The position numbers were made by a program, and so were the translations under genes. Shown here piece after piece: positions 1 to 8,727 of a stretch of 10,168 nt of DNA; positions within the stretch are counted from its first letter, which is position 1; each line of letters opens with the position of its first letter. The DNA is from an uncultured Magnetococcales bacterium (lineage in GTDB: Bacteria; Pseudomonadota; Magnetococcia; Magnetococcales; Magnetaquicoccaceae), in assembly GCA_903913345.1 (NCBI GenBank), contig CAIWLA010000335.1, positions 1 to 10,168 on the forward strand. The letters run 5' to 3'. A model generated the notes under the pieces. That model was not told the origin of the DNA. It saw only the letters and a program-made list of their open reading frames with translations, and made no database searches.

Positions 1-112
1 GCGCGTGTGTTCTGCGGGACGTGTCTGGGGGTGCTGCGGGAGGCAAGTGGGGACTGTCAAGCTGATTTTCTACCATCTCGGAAAATATATTTCTCCAAAA
101 AGACGAATTAGC

Positions 113-141
113 TTGATTCTTGCGGGGGGGGGGGCCATACT
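113..141 (+). promoter_or_regulatory. Possible sigma70-like promoter with poly-G spacer
   Basis: TTGATT at 113-118 (4 of 6 matches to TTGACA) is followed, after exactly 17 bp, by CATACT at 136-141 (4 of 6 matches to TATAAT). Eleven of the 17 spacer bases are the G run at 124-134. A transcript from here would have a leader of about 155 nt before the kinase start. The match is weak. An alternative pair just downstream, TTGCAA at 141-146 and TACTGT at 164-169, also has a 17-bp spacer and is no stronger, and a TATTAT at 278-283 lacks a good -35. Confidence 0.25.
124..134. repeat. Homopolymeric tract of 11 G
   Basis: Eleven consecutive G residues lie about 170 bp upstream of the first kinase gene. 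Runs this long are prone to polymerase slippage and are also a common place for sequencing or assembly errors, so the exact length is uncertain. Confidence 0.9.
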
Positions 142-216
142 TGCAAAATTGGTTTATTTGGCCTACTGTCTGATGGTAGCGTCCCCACTTCTGCCGACAA
201 ACCACTCAAAACAAAT

Positions 217-245
217 CTGGAACTGCGTCCTGGAACTGCGTCCTG
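217..245. repeat. Tandem 13-bp direct repeat
   Basis: The 13-bp unit CTGGAACTGCGTC occurs at 217-229 and again at 230-242, followed by three more matching bases (CTG). The copies are identical and adjacent. The repeat sits about 60 bp upstream of the first kinase start. It could be a slippage duplication or a paired binding site; nothing in the sequence decides which. Confidence 0.85.
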
Positions 246-292
246 TAAAATCCTTCTGGCGGCAGATCGAATTAGGCTATTATGCTCCTGCG

Positions 293-298
293 AAAGGT
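293..298 (+). promoter_or_regulatory. Ribosome binding site of the first kinase gene
   Basis: AAAGGT lies 5 nt before the ATG at 304. It is a modest Shine-Dalgarno match, but it favours this start over the in-frame ATG at 397, which has no purine-rich match at a usable distance. Confidence 0.55.
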
Positions 299-303
299 CG
301 CCC

Positions 304-3300
304 ATGCAAAAACACACGATACCAGCATTATGCTCTCCCGTCGCTGCTTGTACAGAGGATGACATCGCCGGGGTTTTGTGCAAAGTTGCATTATCAATGC
401 AAAGAGTCATTTTCACCAGTGTCAACTTCTCCTGCATCGCTATCGACCTCAGGGGGGGCATCAAGATTTTCAATGCCGGTGCTGAGCGCATGTTGGGCTA
501 TGCAGCCGTCGAAGTGATCGATAATCTTACAGCAACTGACTTTTCCAATCCACAGGAGTTGATTGCGCGTGCCGATGCGTTGAGCATTGAGTATAACATG
601 CCGGTTGCGCCGGGCCATGAGGCGTTGGTGTTCAGGGCTTCGCGCGGTGTTGAAGACACCTACGAGCTGACCTACATCCGCAAGGATGGCAGGCACCTCC
701 CGTCGGTTGTGTCAGTTACGGCCCTGCGTGATGACCGGGAAGACATCATCGGCTACCTGTTGATTGGTACGGACAATACCGCCCGCAATCAGACGGAGGA
801 GGAACTGATCAAGGTTGGAGCCCTGCAACGAGCCATTTTCAACAGTGCCAACTTTTCCAGCATTGCCACCGACGCCAAGGGGGTCATCCAGATTTTCAAC
901 GTCGGGGCCGAGCGCATGTTGGGCTACACAGCCGTTGAAGTGATGAACAAAATTACGCCCGCCGACATTTCCGATCCGCAGGAGGTGCTTGCGCGTGCCA
1001 AGGCGTTGAGCATTGAGTTTGACACGCCAATTTCGCCGGGCCTCGAGGCTCTTGTGTTCAGAGCCTCACGCGGTATTGAGGACAGATACGAGCTGACCTT
1101 CATCCGCAAAGGGGGTGGCCGCTTCCCAGCGGTGCTGTCGGTCACGGCCTTGCGTGATGCGCAAAACGCCATTATCGGCTACCTGTTGATCGGCACGGAC
1201 AACACCGCGCGCAAACAGGTCGAGGCCGAACAGAAAAAGCTCGACCAACGTCTGCGTGACCAGCAGTTTTATACCCGCTCCCTCATCGAATCCAACATGG
1301 ACGCACTGGTGAGTACCGATCCGTCTGGAATCATTACAGACCCCAACAAACAGATGGAGACGATCACCGGTTGTACACGGGACGAGTTGATCGGCGCACC
1401 ATTCAGAAATCACTTCACCGACCAAACTCGGGCCGATTCCGGTATCAAGCGGGTGTTGAGTGAAAAAAAGCTGATCGACTACGAACTGACCGTGTGCGCC
1501 AGGGATGGCAGGGAAACACCGGTGTCCCTGCATGCGACCACCATTTATGACCGCGAGCGAAAGTTGCAGGGCGTATTCGTGGCCGTGCGCAACATGACCG
1601 AACGCAAACGCCTGGATCAGGTGCTGGAGGATAAAAACACCGAATTGGAGAATGCCCGGTTTATATCAGAAAAAGCCAACCAGTCCAAATCCGCGTTCCT
1701 CGCCAATATGAGTCACGAAATCCGCACACCCATGAACGCCATCATTGGCTTGAGCCATCTGTGTTTGCAAACCAAACTCAATGCTCAACAGAAGGACTAT
1801 ATTCGCAAGGTGTATAATTCAGCCAACTCATTGCTCCGTATTATAAACGATATTCTTGATTTTTCCAAGATCGAGGCGGGGAAAATGTCCATGGAGTCCA
1901 TAAACTTCTCTCTGGAGGAGGTGTTGGGAAGTGTCGTCTCCATGATTTCCTTGCAGGCCAAAGAAAAACAGTTGGAAGTCGTCACGGAGACCTCCATGGG
2001 CATACCGTCAGGTCTGGTGGGCGATCCTTCACGGCTGGGCCAGATTCTGCTCAACCTGACCAATAACGCCATCAAGTTTACCAAGTCTGGCGAATTGGTG
2101 ATCGTGACCGAACTGCTGGAAAAAAACGAAACGCTTGTGCGTTTGCAGTTCACCGTGCGGGATACGGGCATCGGCATGACGCCGGAGCAGGTGGCTGGGT
2201 TGTTCCAGGCCTTTACCCAGGCGGATTCCTCTACTACCCGGAAATATGGCGGCACCGGGCTTGGCCTCACCATTTCCAAACGGTTGATCGAGATGATGGG
2301 AGGAGCCATCCGGGCAGAAAGCAAACTGGACAAGGGAACCAGTTTCATCTTTGACGTGCGCCTGGGCCTCTCCAACCGGGTGATGGTCAAGCCGTTGATC
2401 ATCACCAGCGACCTGCGTGGCTTGAAAGTGCTGGCCGTGGACGACAACGAGAGTGCCATCACCGTGATGGCGGATTATTTGACCTCCTTCACCTTCCGGG
2501 TGACCAAGGCACAGGACGCCAAAGAGGCCATCCTTGCTGTTAGTGAGGCGGACAGTGCGGGAGAACCCTTTGATCTGGTGGTCATCGATTACATGATGCC
2601 GGAGATGGATGGCATCACCGCCGTGGCAACAATGCGTAACAAATTGAACTTGAGCAAGTTTCCAGTGGTGATCATGACCACGGCATACGGCGAGGATGAC
2701 GTGGTCAAACGGGCCGATGAGGAGGCTCAGGTGGACGGTTTTCTGGTCAAACCCATCAGCCCAAGTCTGTTGTTCGAGGTCATCATGGAAGCCTTTGGCC
2801 ACGCCCAGATCGACGGCAAAAAGAGTGGAATGGCCTATGCCGGCATTCGGGATTTCGTCATGCTTTCCGGGAGCAGAATTCTGCTGGTCGAGGACAATGA
2901 GATCAATCAACAGGTGGCTCGGGAATTGTTGGAACAGGCCAACGTCACCGTGTTGCTGGCCGAGGATGGCCATCAGGCGGTAGAGATGGTCACCAGAGAA
3001 AAACTGGATGGCGTCTTGATGGACCTGCAAATGCCGGTCATGGACGGTCTGACCGCCACCAGGAAAATTCGCGAGGATCCCCGCTTCGCCCACCTGCCCA
3101 TCATCGCCATGACGGCCAATGCCATGTCGGGTGATCGGGAAATCTGCCTGGAATCGGGTATGCAGGACCATATTGCCAAACCGATCAACCCCGACGAAAT
3201 GTTCGCCACCCTTGTCCGGTGGATCAAGCCCCCCGTGCTTGAACCGTCCCCGGAATATGCAAGGCGTGACAAAATGCCCAATAAAAGACGGCCAACCGAG

Positions 3301-3951
3301 GCAGTCAACAAAGTTTCCCTTCCGGAAATCCAGGGTGTGGATACCGAGTCGGGTCTGTTGCGCATGGGTGGCAACATCAGAGGATATCTGAATCTTTTAA
3401 ACAAATTTTGCATCAACCATGCCGATGCCGATGCCGTCATGCGTCAGGCATTGACAGCCAGGGATTTGACCATGGTGGAACAACAGGCTCACACGTTGAG
3501 AGGGGTCTCGGCCACCATTGGTGCCTGCACGCTGGCGGGGAAAATCGAATTTTTGGAGTCGGCCATCAAGGCAAAATCCGGTTCTGAACGCATTGAAAAT
3601 TTATTGGATGATATGGCCTCCGAATTGGCCCGCGTTTGCACAGGTATCCATCAATCCTTGCCCGGTAAAACCGCACAGGTAAAACCGAAACCGGTCATGG
3701 AAGAGACACCCGATCTGCTTGACAAACGTAATCAGCTTTTCAAAAAAGCGGCCAGACAGTTGGCCCTGTTCGATACGGCCATCGTGCATACCCTGTCGGC
3801 CATGCATGACTGCGGCCTGTCCACAGAAACGCTGGGGTGGGTGACCAAAATGGAAGAGCAGGTGGCACAATATGAACTCGAAGGGACTGCTGAGACCTTG
3901 ATACACTGTGCCAGTACCCTGGGCATTGATCTGGAGACGGAAGATGCCTGA
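304..3951 (+). CDS. Hybrid histidine kinase, PAS-PAS-PAS-HisKA-HATPase-REC-REC-HPt (1215 aa)
   Basis: This is a soluble multi-step phosphorelay kinase with no signal peptide or membrane segment. Domains by residue: PAS A about 32-160; PAS B about 174-303, a tandem copy of A; PAS C about 321-435; helical linker; HisKA with MSHEIRTP and phospho-acceptor His471; HATPase_c about 570-688 with N-box Asn584/Asn588, G1 box DTGIGM (620-625) and G2 box GGTGLGL (649-655). REC 1 (about 707-830) has Asp713/Asp714, acceptor Asp762, Thr793 and Lys816. REC 2 (about 857-975) has Glu863/Asp864, acceptor Asp907, Thr937 and Lys959. HPt (about 1010-1115) has AHTLRG with His1063, and a helical tail follows (1137-1213). 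All catalytic residues are present, so it should autophosphorylate and relay His-Asp-His. The signal sensed is unknown. The ATG at 304 was chosen for its upstream AAAGGT; residues 1-31 are not PAS-like, so a start at 397 remains possible. It overlaps the next gene by 8 nt. Confidence 0.93.
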   Translation: MQKHTIPALCSPVAACTEDDIAGVLCKVALSMQRVIFTSVNFSCIAIDLRGGIKIFNAGAERMLGYAAVEVIDNLTATDFSNPQELIARADALSIEYNMPVAPGHEALVFRASRGVEDTYELTYIRKDGRHLPSVVSVTALRDDREDIIGYLLIGTDNTARNQTEEELIKVGALQRAIFNSANFSSIATDAKGVIQIFNVGAERMLGYTAVEVMNKITPADISDPQEVLARAKALSIEFDTPISPGLEALVFRASRGIEDRYELTFIRKGGGRFPAVLSVTALRDAQNAIIGYLLIGTDNTARKQVEAEQKKLDQRLRDQQFYTRSLIESNMDALVSTDPSGIITDPNKQMETITGCTRDELIGAPFRNHFTDQTRADSGIKRVLSEKKLIDYELTVCARDGRETPVSLHATTIYDRERKLQGVFVAVRNMTERKRLDQVLEDKNTELENARFISEKANQSKSAFLANMSHEIRTPMNAIIGLSHLCLQTKLNAQQKDYIRKVYNSANSLLRIINDILDFSKIEAGKMSMESINFSLEEVLGSVVSMISLQAKEKQLEVVTETSMGIPSGLVGDPSRLGQILLNLTNNAIKFTKSGELVIVTELLEKNETLVRLQFTVRDTGIGMTPEQVAGLFQAFTQADSSTTRKYGGTGLGLTISKRLIEMMGGAIRAESKLDKGTSFIFDVRLGLSNRVMVKPLIITSDLRGLKVLAVDDNESAITVMADYLTSFTFRVTKAQDAKEAILAVSEADSAGEPFDLVVIDYMMPEMDGITAVATMRNKLNLSKFPVVIMTTAYGEDDVVKRADEEAQVDGFLVKPISPSLLFEVIMEAFGHAQIDGKKSGMAYAGIRDFVMLSGSRILLVEDNEINQQVARELLEQANVTVLLAEDGHQAVEMVTREKLDGVLMDLQMPVMDGLTATRKIREDPRFAHLPIIAMTANAMSGDREICLESGMQDHIAKPINPDEMFATLVRWIKPPVLEPSPEYARRDKMPNKRRPTEAVNKVSLPEIQGVDTESGLLRMGGNIRGYLNLLNKFCINHADADAVMRQALTARDLTMVEQQAHTLRGVSATIGACTLAGKIEFLESAIKAKSGSERIENLLDDMASELARVCTGIHQSLPGKTAQVKPKPVMEETPDLLDKRNQLFKKAARQLALFDTAIVHTLSAMHDCGLSTETLGWVTKMEEQVAQYELEGTAETLIHCASTLGIDLETEDA
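397..1248 (+). repeat. Tandem duplication encoding two PAS domains (426 bp each)
   Basis: Residues 32-173 (nt 397-822) and 174-315 (nt 823-1248) of the first kinase align without any gap at a constant offset of 142 residues. By hand I count 91 identical residues over the first 135 positions, about two thirds. Shared blocks include [25 protein letters not shown] and [14 protein letters not shown]. The match extends across the connecting helix, so the whole PAS plus linker unit was duplicated. Confidence 0.9.
3933..3936 (+). promoter_or_regulatory. Ribosome binding site of the second kinase gene
   Basis: GGAG lies 7 nt before the ATG at 3944, inside the last codons of the preceding gene. It favours 3944 over the upstream in-frame GTG at 3908. 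The receiver domain begins a few residues after the 3944 start, as is usual for this family. Confidence 0.75.
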
Positions 3952-6900
3952 CGAGACCACACGACCCTCCATCCTGATCGTGGATGATGTCCCTGGAAAT
4001 CTGGATGTTCTCAAGAATGCCCTGGAGGATGAATATATCGTTCGTGCCGCGCTGAATGGTCCATTGGCTCTGCGGTTGGCGGTCATGGAACCCAGACCGA
4101 ACCTGATTTTGTTGGACATTGTCATGCCAGGCATGGATGGATATGAAGTCTGCCGACAACTGAAAGAGGATCATCGCACCCAGGGCATTCCGGTCATTTT
4201 TGTCACGGCCAAGTCGCATGGCAAGGATGAATTGGAGGGATTGCAGGTGGGTGCGGTGGATTACATTACCAAACCCATCAGCCCCCTCATTGTCAAGGCC
4301 CGCGTGCGGCTGCATTTGGCCCTGGAGGAGAAAAACCGTCGTCTGTTTGAGATCAATGGACACCTGACCGACAGCATGGAGCAATTATCGGCCTCGGAAG
4401 AGCGGTTTCGCAGTCTGGTGCAGACCATTCCAGATATTGTTTACAAGATTGATGAGAAAGGCCACTTCACCTTCCTGAACAAATCGATCGAACGGCTTGG
4501 CTATCACCAGGCAGACCTCATTGGCAAGCATTTCTCGGAAATCATTCACAGCGAGGATCTGAACGAAGTCAGTCTGGAAAGGGTATTGGAACGGATTGGT
4601 AACGGGGCACCCAATCCGGAACAAAAGCTGTTCAATGAACGTCGGTCGGGCGTTCGCATGACGGTCGGAATGGAAATCCGCATGAAGATCAAGAACGGAC
4701 AATCCAATCGCGTCTATGAAATCAGGAACATCGGCCAGGATATCATCAGCGTTGAGGTCAACAGCACCGGCCTGTACGGAGAGAACAGAAAGGAAACATC
4801 TCGCAGCGACCGTCAGTATGTCGGAACTGTAGGCGTTATCCGGGACATTACAGATCGTCTGAAAGTTCAGGACGCCTTCATGGAAGAAAGAAAGCTGCTC
4901 CGGCAATTGATCGATGCCGTTCCCCTGCCGATTTTCTTCTTCGAAAGTCAAGGCAAACTGATCTTTTCCAATGACGCTTTTCAAAAATTCACCGGGATGG
5001 ATGGCAATAACCTGGATGGAATCGATCTGAATGAACTGTTTTGTCTGGATGACCAACCAAAAATAGATGCCATGGTCAGTCATTTGCTCGAAAACCCGGA
5101 GGAGGATCGCATCCACCAAAAGATAGAGTTGAAATCCCACGATGATCAAATCCACCCCATCGACGTCATCCTGCTCAAGTTCCAAAAATCGGATCAGGCC
5201 ACGCCAGATGTTATCGGTGTTCTGGTCGATTTTACTGAACAAATGGCATTCACGACCCGATTGATTCAGGCCAAAAAATATGCCGAGGAGATGGCGGGAA
5301 AGGCCACTCTGGCCAGTCATGCCAAGGGAGAGTTTCTGGCCAAGATGAGCCACGAAATTCGTACTCCCCTGAATGGCGTGATTGGTTTGACCCATCTGTG
5401 TCTGCAAACGGAATTGACCGGACAACAGAGGGACTATCTGGTCAAGGTCAGTGTCAGTGCCAATACCCTGCTGCAATTGATCAATGACATCCTGGATTTT
5501 TCCAAGATTGAGGCGGGAAAGCTCATTATGGAAGTCGTCGAATTTACCCTGGATGAAGTCCTGGGTGGGGTGGTCGCTGCCCTGAGCATCAAGAGCCATG
5601 AAAAGGGATTGGAACTGCTGTTGGATACCAAGAGGAATATCCCCCTTTGTTTGCAGGGAGATCCGCACCGCCTGGGACAAATCTTGACCAACCTGGTCGG
5701 CAACGCCATCAAATTTACGGAAAAAGGGGAGGTTTCCATCACCATCGAAGTGATGGAAGAGACAGAGGTGAGCGCGTTGCTCCAGTTTACGGTTCGGGAT
5801 ACCGGCATTGGCATGACTCCAGAACAGGTGAGCAATCTGTTTCAGGAGTTTTCCCAGGGAGACAGCTCCATTACCAGAAAATATGGTGGAACCGGGTTGG
5901 GGCTGGCAATCAGTAAGCGTCTGGTGGAGATGATGGAGGGCCGGATAGAGGTTGCCAATGAACCTGGGCGTGGCAGTCGCTTCACATTCACGGCCCGCTT
6001 CAACAAGGTGGAGGCACCGGTGATGGAGATTCCCATGCCACCGGACAATCTCCGAGGAATGCACATCCTGGTCGTGGACGACAACGAAGGTGCCAGGCAG
6101 ATCATTGCCGAGCATCTGAAGTCTTTGAGCTACCATCCGGTTTGTGTCGCAGACGGGGAGGCGGCCATTGAAGCCATTGTCGCGGCCGATGGGGAAAATG
6201 CCGGGTTTGATCTGGTTCTGATGGACTGGAGAATGCCTGGCATGAGTGGCATGGAAGCCGTCCGGCATATCAAGAAGACGTTGTCTCTGCAAAAGACTCC
6301 CAACATTATCATGGTGACCGCTTATGGCCTGGAATATATCGAATCATCGGAGGAAGAGAAGAGCCTGTTGGACGGTTTCTTGATGAAACCGGTTAATATC
6401 ACCTCCCTGTTGGATGTCATCATGATCGTCTTCGGCCATGAGGCGACGAGGCAGTTGGTGAGTCGCTCAAACAGCCCATTTGCCCATTTGGCGGGAGCCA
6501 AAGTGCTTCTGGCAGAGGACAATGAAATCAACCAGCAGGTGGCGCAGGAGTTGTTGGAGCAGGCTGGCATTGAGGTAGTCATCGCCAATAACGGACAGGA
6601 AGCGGTTGCCCTGGCGATCAGAGACCATTTTGACGCCATATTGATGGATCTTCAGATGCCGATCATGGATGGTTTGACGGCCACCAAGCGCATCCGGCGC
6701 GAAAAGAGTGCCGACATGTTGCCCATCATTGCCATGACGGCCAATACCATGAATGGCGACCGGGAAAAATGTCTGAATAAAGGCATGAATGACCACATTG
6801 CCAAACCAGTGAACCCGGAGATGATGTATGAAACCCTGGCCAGATGGCTCCCAAGCCGACCCGACTTGCCCTTGCAACCACCTGTTCTATCGCATCCAGG

Positions 6901-7555
6901 AAGAGTCAAAGGGCTGGTTCTCCCCATTCCGCCTCTGCCTGGCATTGATCTGGCCAAAGGAATGGGCAATATGGGAAACAATGCCACGCTGTATCGCAAG
7001 GTGCTGTTGAAGTTTGCCCGCAATCAGGGCGGAGCCTGCCTGGAGATGGATCGGTGCCTGGCATCCAGGAATTTCACGACATTGGAACATATTGCCCATG
7101 CCTTGAAGGGGGTTTCTGCTACCCTTGGCATCTTGAAATTGGCGGATTTGGCTGGAAGGATCGAAAAACAATCGATGAATCCAGAGGGATTGAAAGAGTT
7201 GCCGGAATTGCTGGTCAAGATATCCAAGGAACTGGCGCATATCGTATCGACCATCGAAACCACACTGGTGCAGGAGACCAGCATCGCGACGAGAGAGGAG
7301 CAATCGGGGGCTGATGTCAGTTCGGAAGAGTTGGCTCCTTTATTTCGGAAGGCTGTCCTGTTGCTCGCTGATTTTGACTCTTCGGCGGAAAAGATGGTGG
7401 AAGAGATCGAACATCTCGCACGCAGTGGCGTCCGCCGAAAAAGGATGGAATCCATCAAGGCGGCCCTTGGTGCCTATGATTTTGAGATCTGCCTGTTGCT
7501 TTTTCGGGCCTGGGCCAAAGAGGAAGGCATTTATCTGGAAGACAACCAACCGTGA
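3944..7555 (+). CDS. Hybrid histidine kinase, REC-PAS-PAS-HisKA-HATPase-REC-REC-HPt (1203 aa)
   Basis: This is a soluble hybrid kinase and a paralogue of its upstream neighbour from the HisKA domain onward. Domains by residue: REC 1 about 9-128 with Asp14/Asp15, acceptor Asp58, Thr88 and Lys110; PAS 1 about 151-305, with a long insertion (about 225-290) before its last strands; PAS 2 about 313-435; HisKA with MSHEIRTP and His470. HATPase_c (about 573-688) has N-box Asn583/Asn587, DTGIGM (619-624) and GGTGLGL (648-654). REC 2 (about 707-830) has acceptor Asp761, Thr792 and Lys815. REC 3 (about 853-968) has acceptor Asp902, Thr932 and Lys954. HPt (about 1000-1105) has AHALKG and His1052, followed by a helical tail (1126-1200) like that of the neighbour. 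All phosphorelay residues are intact. The N-terminal receiver means the kinase can itself be controlled by phosphorylation, perhaps from another kinase. The start at 3944 overlaps the upstream stop by 8 nt; the stop overlaps the next GTG start. Confidence 0.93.
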   Translation: MPDETTRPSILIVDDVPGNLDVLKNALEDEYIVRAALNGPLALRLAVMEPRPNLILLDIVMPGMDGYEVCRQLKEDHRTQGIPVIFVTAKSHGKDELEGLQVGAVDYITKPISPLIVKARVRLHLALEEKNRRLFEINGHLTDSMEQLSASEERFRSLVQTIPDIVYKIDEKGHFTFLNKSIERLGYHQADLIGKHFSEIIHSEDLNEVSLERVLERIGNGAPNPEQKLFNERRSGVRMTVGMEIRMKIKNGQSNRVYEIRNIGQDIISVEVNSTGLYGENRKETSRSDRQYVGTVGVIRDITDRLKVQDAFMEERKLLRQLIDAVPLPIFFFESQGKLIFSNDAFQKFTGMDGNNLDGIDLNELFCLDDQPKIDAMVSHLLENPEEDRIHQKIELKSHDDQIHPIDVILLKFQKSDQATPDVIGVLVDFTEQMAFTTRLIQAKKYAEEMAGKATLASHAKGEFLAKMSHEIRTPLNGVIGLTHLCLQTELTGQQRDYLVKVSVSANTLLQLINDILDFSKIEAGKLIMEVVEFTLDEVLGGVVAALSIKSHEKGLELLLDTKRNIPLCLQGDPHRLGQILTNLVGNAIKFTEKGEVSITIEVMEETEVSALLQFTVRDTGIGMTPEQVSNLFQEFSQGDSSITRKYGGTGLGLAISKRLVEMMEGRIEVANEPGRGSRFTFTARFNKVEAPVMEIPMPPDNLRGMHILVVDDNEGARQIIAEHLKSLSYHPVCVADGEAAIEAIVAADGENAGFDLVLMDWRMPGMSGMEAVRHIKKTLSLQKTPNIIMVTAYGLEYIESSEEEKSLLDGFLMKPVNITSLLDVIMIVFGHEATRQLVSRSNSPFAHLAGAKVLLAEDNEINQQVAQELLEQAGIEVVIANNGQEAVALAIRDHFDAILMDLQMPIMDGLTATKRIRREKSADMLPIIAMTANTMNGDREKCLNKGMNDHIAKPVNPEMMYETLARWLPSRPDLPLQPPVLSHPGRVKGLVLPIPPLPGIDLAKGMGNMGNNATLYRKVLLKFARNQGGACLEMDRCLASRNFTTLEHIAHALKGVSATLGILKLADLAGRIEKQSMNPEGLKELPELLVKISKELAHIVSTIETTLVQETSIATREEQSGADVSSEELAPLFRKAVLLLADFDSSAEKMVEEIEHLARSGVRRKRMESIKAALGAYDFEICLLLFRAWAKEEGIYLEDNQP

Positions 7556-8616
7556 ACGATCAAGAACATACACCAGACAAAACCATTCTTATTGTTGATG
7601 ATGTTCTGGAAAATCTCGACATTCTGAAGGGGCTTCTGGAGTCCCACTATCGGGTCAAGGTGGCGATCAATGGCCGGATAGCGATCAAAGTGGCTCTCTC
7701 TTCGCACCCGCCAGATTTAATCCTGCTGGATGTGATGATGCCGGAGATGAATGGCCATGATGTGTGTCGGTTTCTCAAGCAGGATGATCGGACGCAAGAC
7801 ATCCCCATTCTGTTTGTCACTTCAAAAGCCGAGGTGGAAGACGAAAGCAAGGGGTTCGAGTTGGGGGCGGCCGATTATTTGCTCAAACCCGTCAGCCAGT
7901 CTATCGTCCTGGCCCGGATCAAGACCCACCTGGCCTTGAACGACCAGAGGAAACTCCTGGCTGATCAGGTCAAAGTGCGCACGGCCCAGCTGATGCTCCG
8001 CAATATTGAACTGGAAGAGACCCGTCGGGAAGTGATCAACCAACTGGGCCGGGCAGCAGAGTACCGGGACAATGAAACCGGCATACATGTGCTGCGCATG
8101 AGCCGATACGTCAGACTCCTGGCGTTGCAATCTGGCCTCAGCGAGCCGGAAGCGGAACTCTTGATGCTGGCGGCCCAGATGCATGACTTGGGAAAAATTG
8201 GTATTCCCGATCGCATACTGCTCAAACCCGGGAAATTGACGGAGGAGGAATTTGCTGTCATTCAGACCCACTGCGATATGGGCTATAAAATTATTGGCGA
8301 GCAGAAATCCGAAATACTGACTCTTGGTGCTTCTATCGCTTTGACCCATCACGAGAAATGGAACGGTCGAGGCTATCCGAGGAATCTCTCAGGAGAGGCC
8401 ATCCCCATGACAGGACGTTTGACGGCCGTTGGAGATGTATTTGATGCCTTGACCTCTGTTCGGCCCTATAAAAAGGCCTGGTCGGTCGATGAGGCCTTGG
8501 CTCTGATCGCCAAAGAGGGGGGAGAACATTTTGATCCTGGACTGGCTGCAATCTTTGTCGGTTTAATGTCTGAAATTATTGAAATTATGGGCCAGTATCA
8601 AGAAAAAACAGCATGA
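7552..8616 (+). CDS. Response regulator with HD-GYP domain, predicted cyclic-di-GMP phosphodiesterase (354 aa)
   Basis: This is an RpfG-type regulator and the only recognisable effector in the window. Residues about 11-130 form a receiver with Asp16/Asp17, acceptor Asp60, Thr90 and Lys112. A helical linker (about 130-165) leads to an HD-GYP domain (about 165-345). The metal-site and signature residues known for this family are visible: His179, the His211-Asp212 pair followed by LGKIGIPD with Lys215, His240, His266-His267, the HHEKWNGRGYP block (266-276) and Asp295. An active phosphodiesterase that breaks cyclic-di-GMP down to pGpG or GMP is therefore likely, with phosphorylation of Asp60 as the switch. 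No membrane segment is seen. The GTG start is fused to the preceding stop as GTGA (4-nt overlap); a weak GGAAG lies 10 nt upstream, so translation probably depends on coupling to the upstream kinase. That gene order makes the hybrid kinases the likely phosphodonors. Confidence 0.95.
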   Translation: MNDQEHTPDKTILIVDDVLENLDILKGLLESHYRVKVAINGRIAIKVALSSHPPDLILLDVMMPEMNGHDVCRFLKQDDRTQDIPILFVTSKAEVEDESKGFELGAADYLLKPVSQSIVLARIKTHLALNDQRKLLADQVKVRTAQLMLRNIELEETRREVINQLGRAAEYRDNETGIHVLRMSRYVRLLALQSGLSEPEAELLMLAAQMHDLGKIGIPDRILLKPGKLTEEEFAVIQTHCDMGYKIIGEQKSEILTLGASIALTHHEKWNGRGYPRNLSGEAIPMTGRLTAVGDVFDALTSVRPYKKAWSVDEALALIAKEGGEHFDPGLAAIFVGLMSEIIEIMGQYQEKTA

Positions 8617-8660
8617 CGGAATCCATGCAGAACAGCACAGAACATTCCATATGACGCCAC

Positions 8661-8681
8661 CCTGGTTGATAGTCATCCAGG
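8661..8681. promoter_or_regulatory. Interrupted dyad or stem-loop before the last kinase gene
   Basis: CCTGG, T, TGA, TAG, TCA, T, CCAGG reads as a 5-bp stem, a T-T mismatch, a 3-bp stem and a 3-nt loop. It ends 46 nt before the chosen start at 8728. Without a following U-run it is not a standard terminator. It could be an operator or an RNA hairpin affecting transcript stability; function is not shown. Confidence 0.35.
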
Positions 8682-8714
8682 ATAATCCGCTGACATGAAT
8701 CGAAAAAAATGGAC

Positions 8715-8721
8715 AAAAGGA
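8715..8721 (+). promoter_or_regulatory. Ribosome binding site of the last kinase gene
   Basis: AAAAGGA lies 6 nt before the ATG at 8728 and only 3 nt before the adjacent ATG at 8725. The in-frame ATG at 8695 has no such site. This makes 8728 the best start, with 8725 close behind. Confidence 0.7.
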
Positions 8722-8727
8722 ACCATG

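Larger units (their letters stand above)
1..303. other. Leader region upstream of the first kinase gene, no convincing gene
   Basis: No reading frame here resembles a protein I recognise. A frame open from position 5 continues into the first kinase gene out of phase, and its product looks like random translation. The stretch is AT-rich around 65-120 and 140-170. It contains an 11-G run (124-134), a tandem 13-bp repeat (217-242) and a few weak promoter-like hexamers. The reading frame of the downstream kinase is closed by a TAG at 109-111 and shows no ATG, GTG or TTG start between there and 304, so this region is most likely untranslated leader plus promoter. I see no intrinsic terminator for any gene to the left. 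Confidence 0.6.
8617..8727. other. Spacer between the HD-GYP gene and the last kinase gene
   Basis: This 111-nt gap is the only break in the gene cluster. It contains an interrupted dyad (8661-8681), a 7-A run (8703-8709) and the ribosome binding site of the next gene. GATAAT at 8681-8686 resembles a -10 element but has no -35 match at a normal distance. No T-tract follows the dyad, so I see no intrinsic terminator, and read-through into the next gene is likely. Confidence 0.6.

Noticed and set aside
5..517. A 170-codon plus-strand frame starting in the leader and entering the first kinase gene
   Set aside because: It overlaps the kinase out of phase, its composition looks random, it crosses the G tract, and I recognise no domain.
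2029..3171. A 380-codon open frame on the minus strand inside the first kinase gene
   Set aside because: It is antisense to the HATPase and receiver domains, with a His/Gln/Asp-rich composition and no family resemblance.
3908..3943. Upstream GTG start for the second kinase
   Set aside because: It would add 12 residues with no domain role, and GGAG at proper spacing supports the ATG at 3944.
4385..6292. A 635-codon open frame on the minus strand inside the second kinase gene
   Set aside because: It lies fully antisense to a well-supported kinase with intact motifs, shows no recognisable domain, and is rich in His, Gln and Phe as expected from antisense translation.
8661..8681. The dyad as a terminator after the HD-GYP gene
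   Set aside because: The stem is short and mismatched, and is followed by ATAATCC, not a run of T.
8695..8727. Upstream ATG start for the last kinase
   Set aside because: There is no ribosome binding site before 8695, while AAAAGGA is well placed for 8728; the extra residues are a short basic stretch without domain content.
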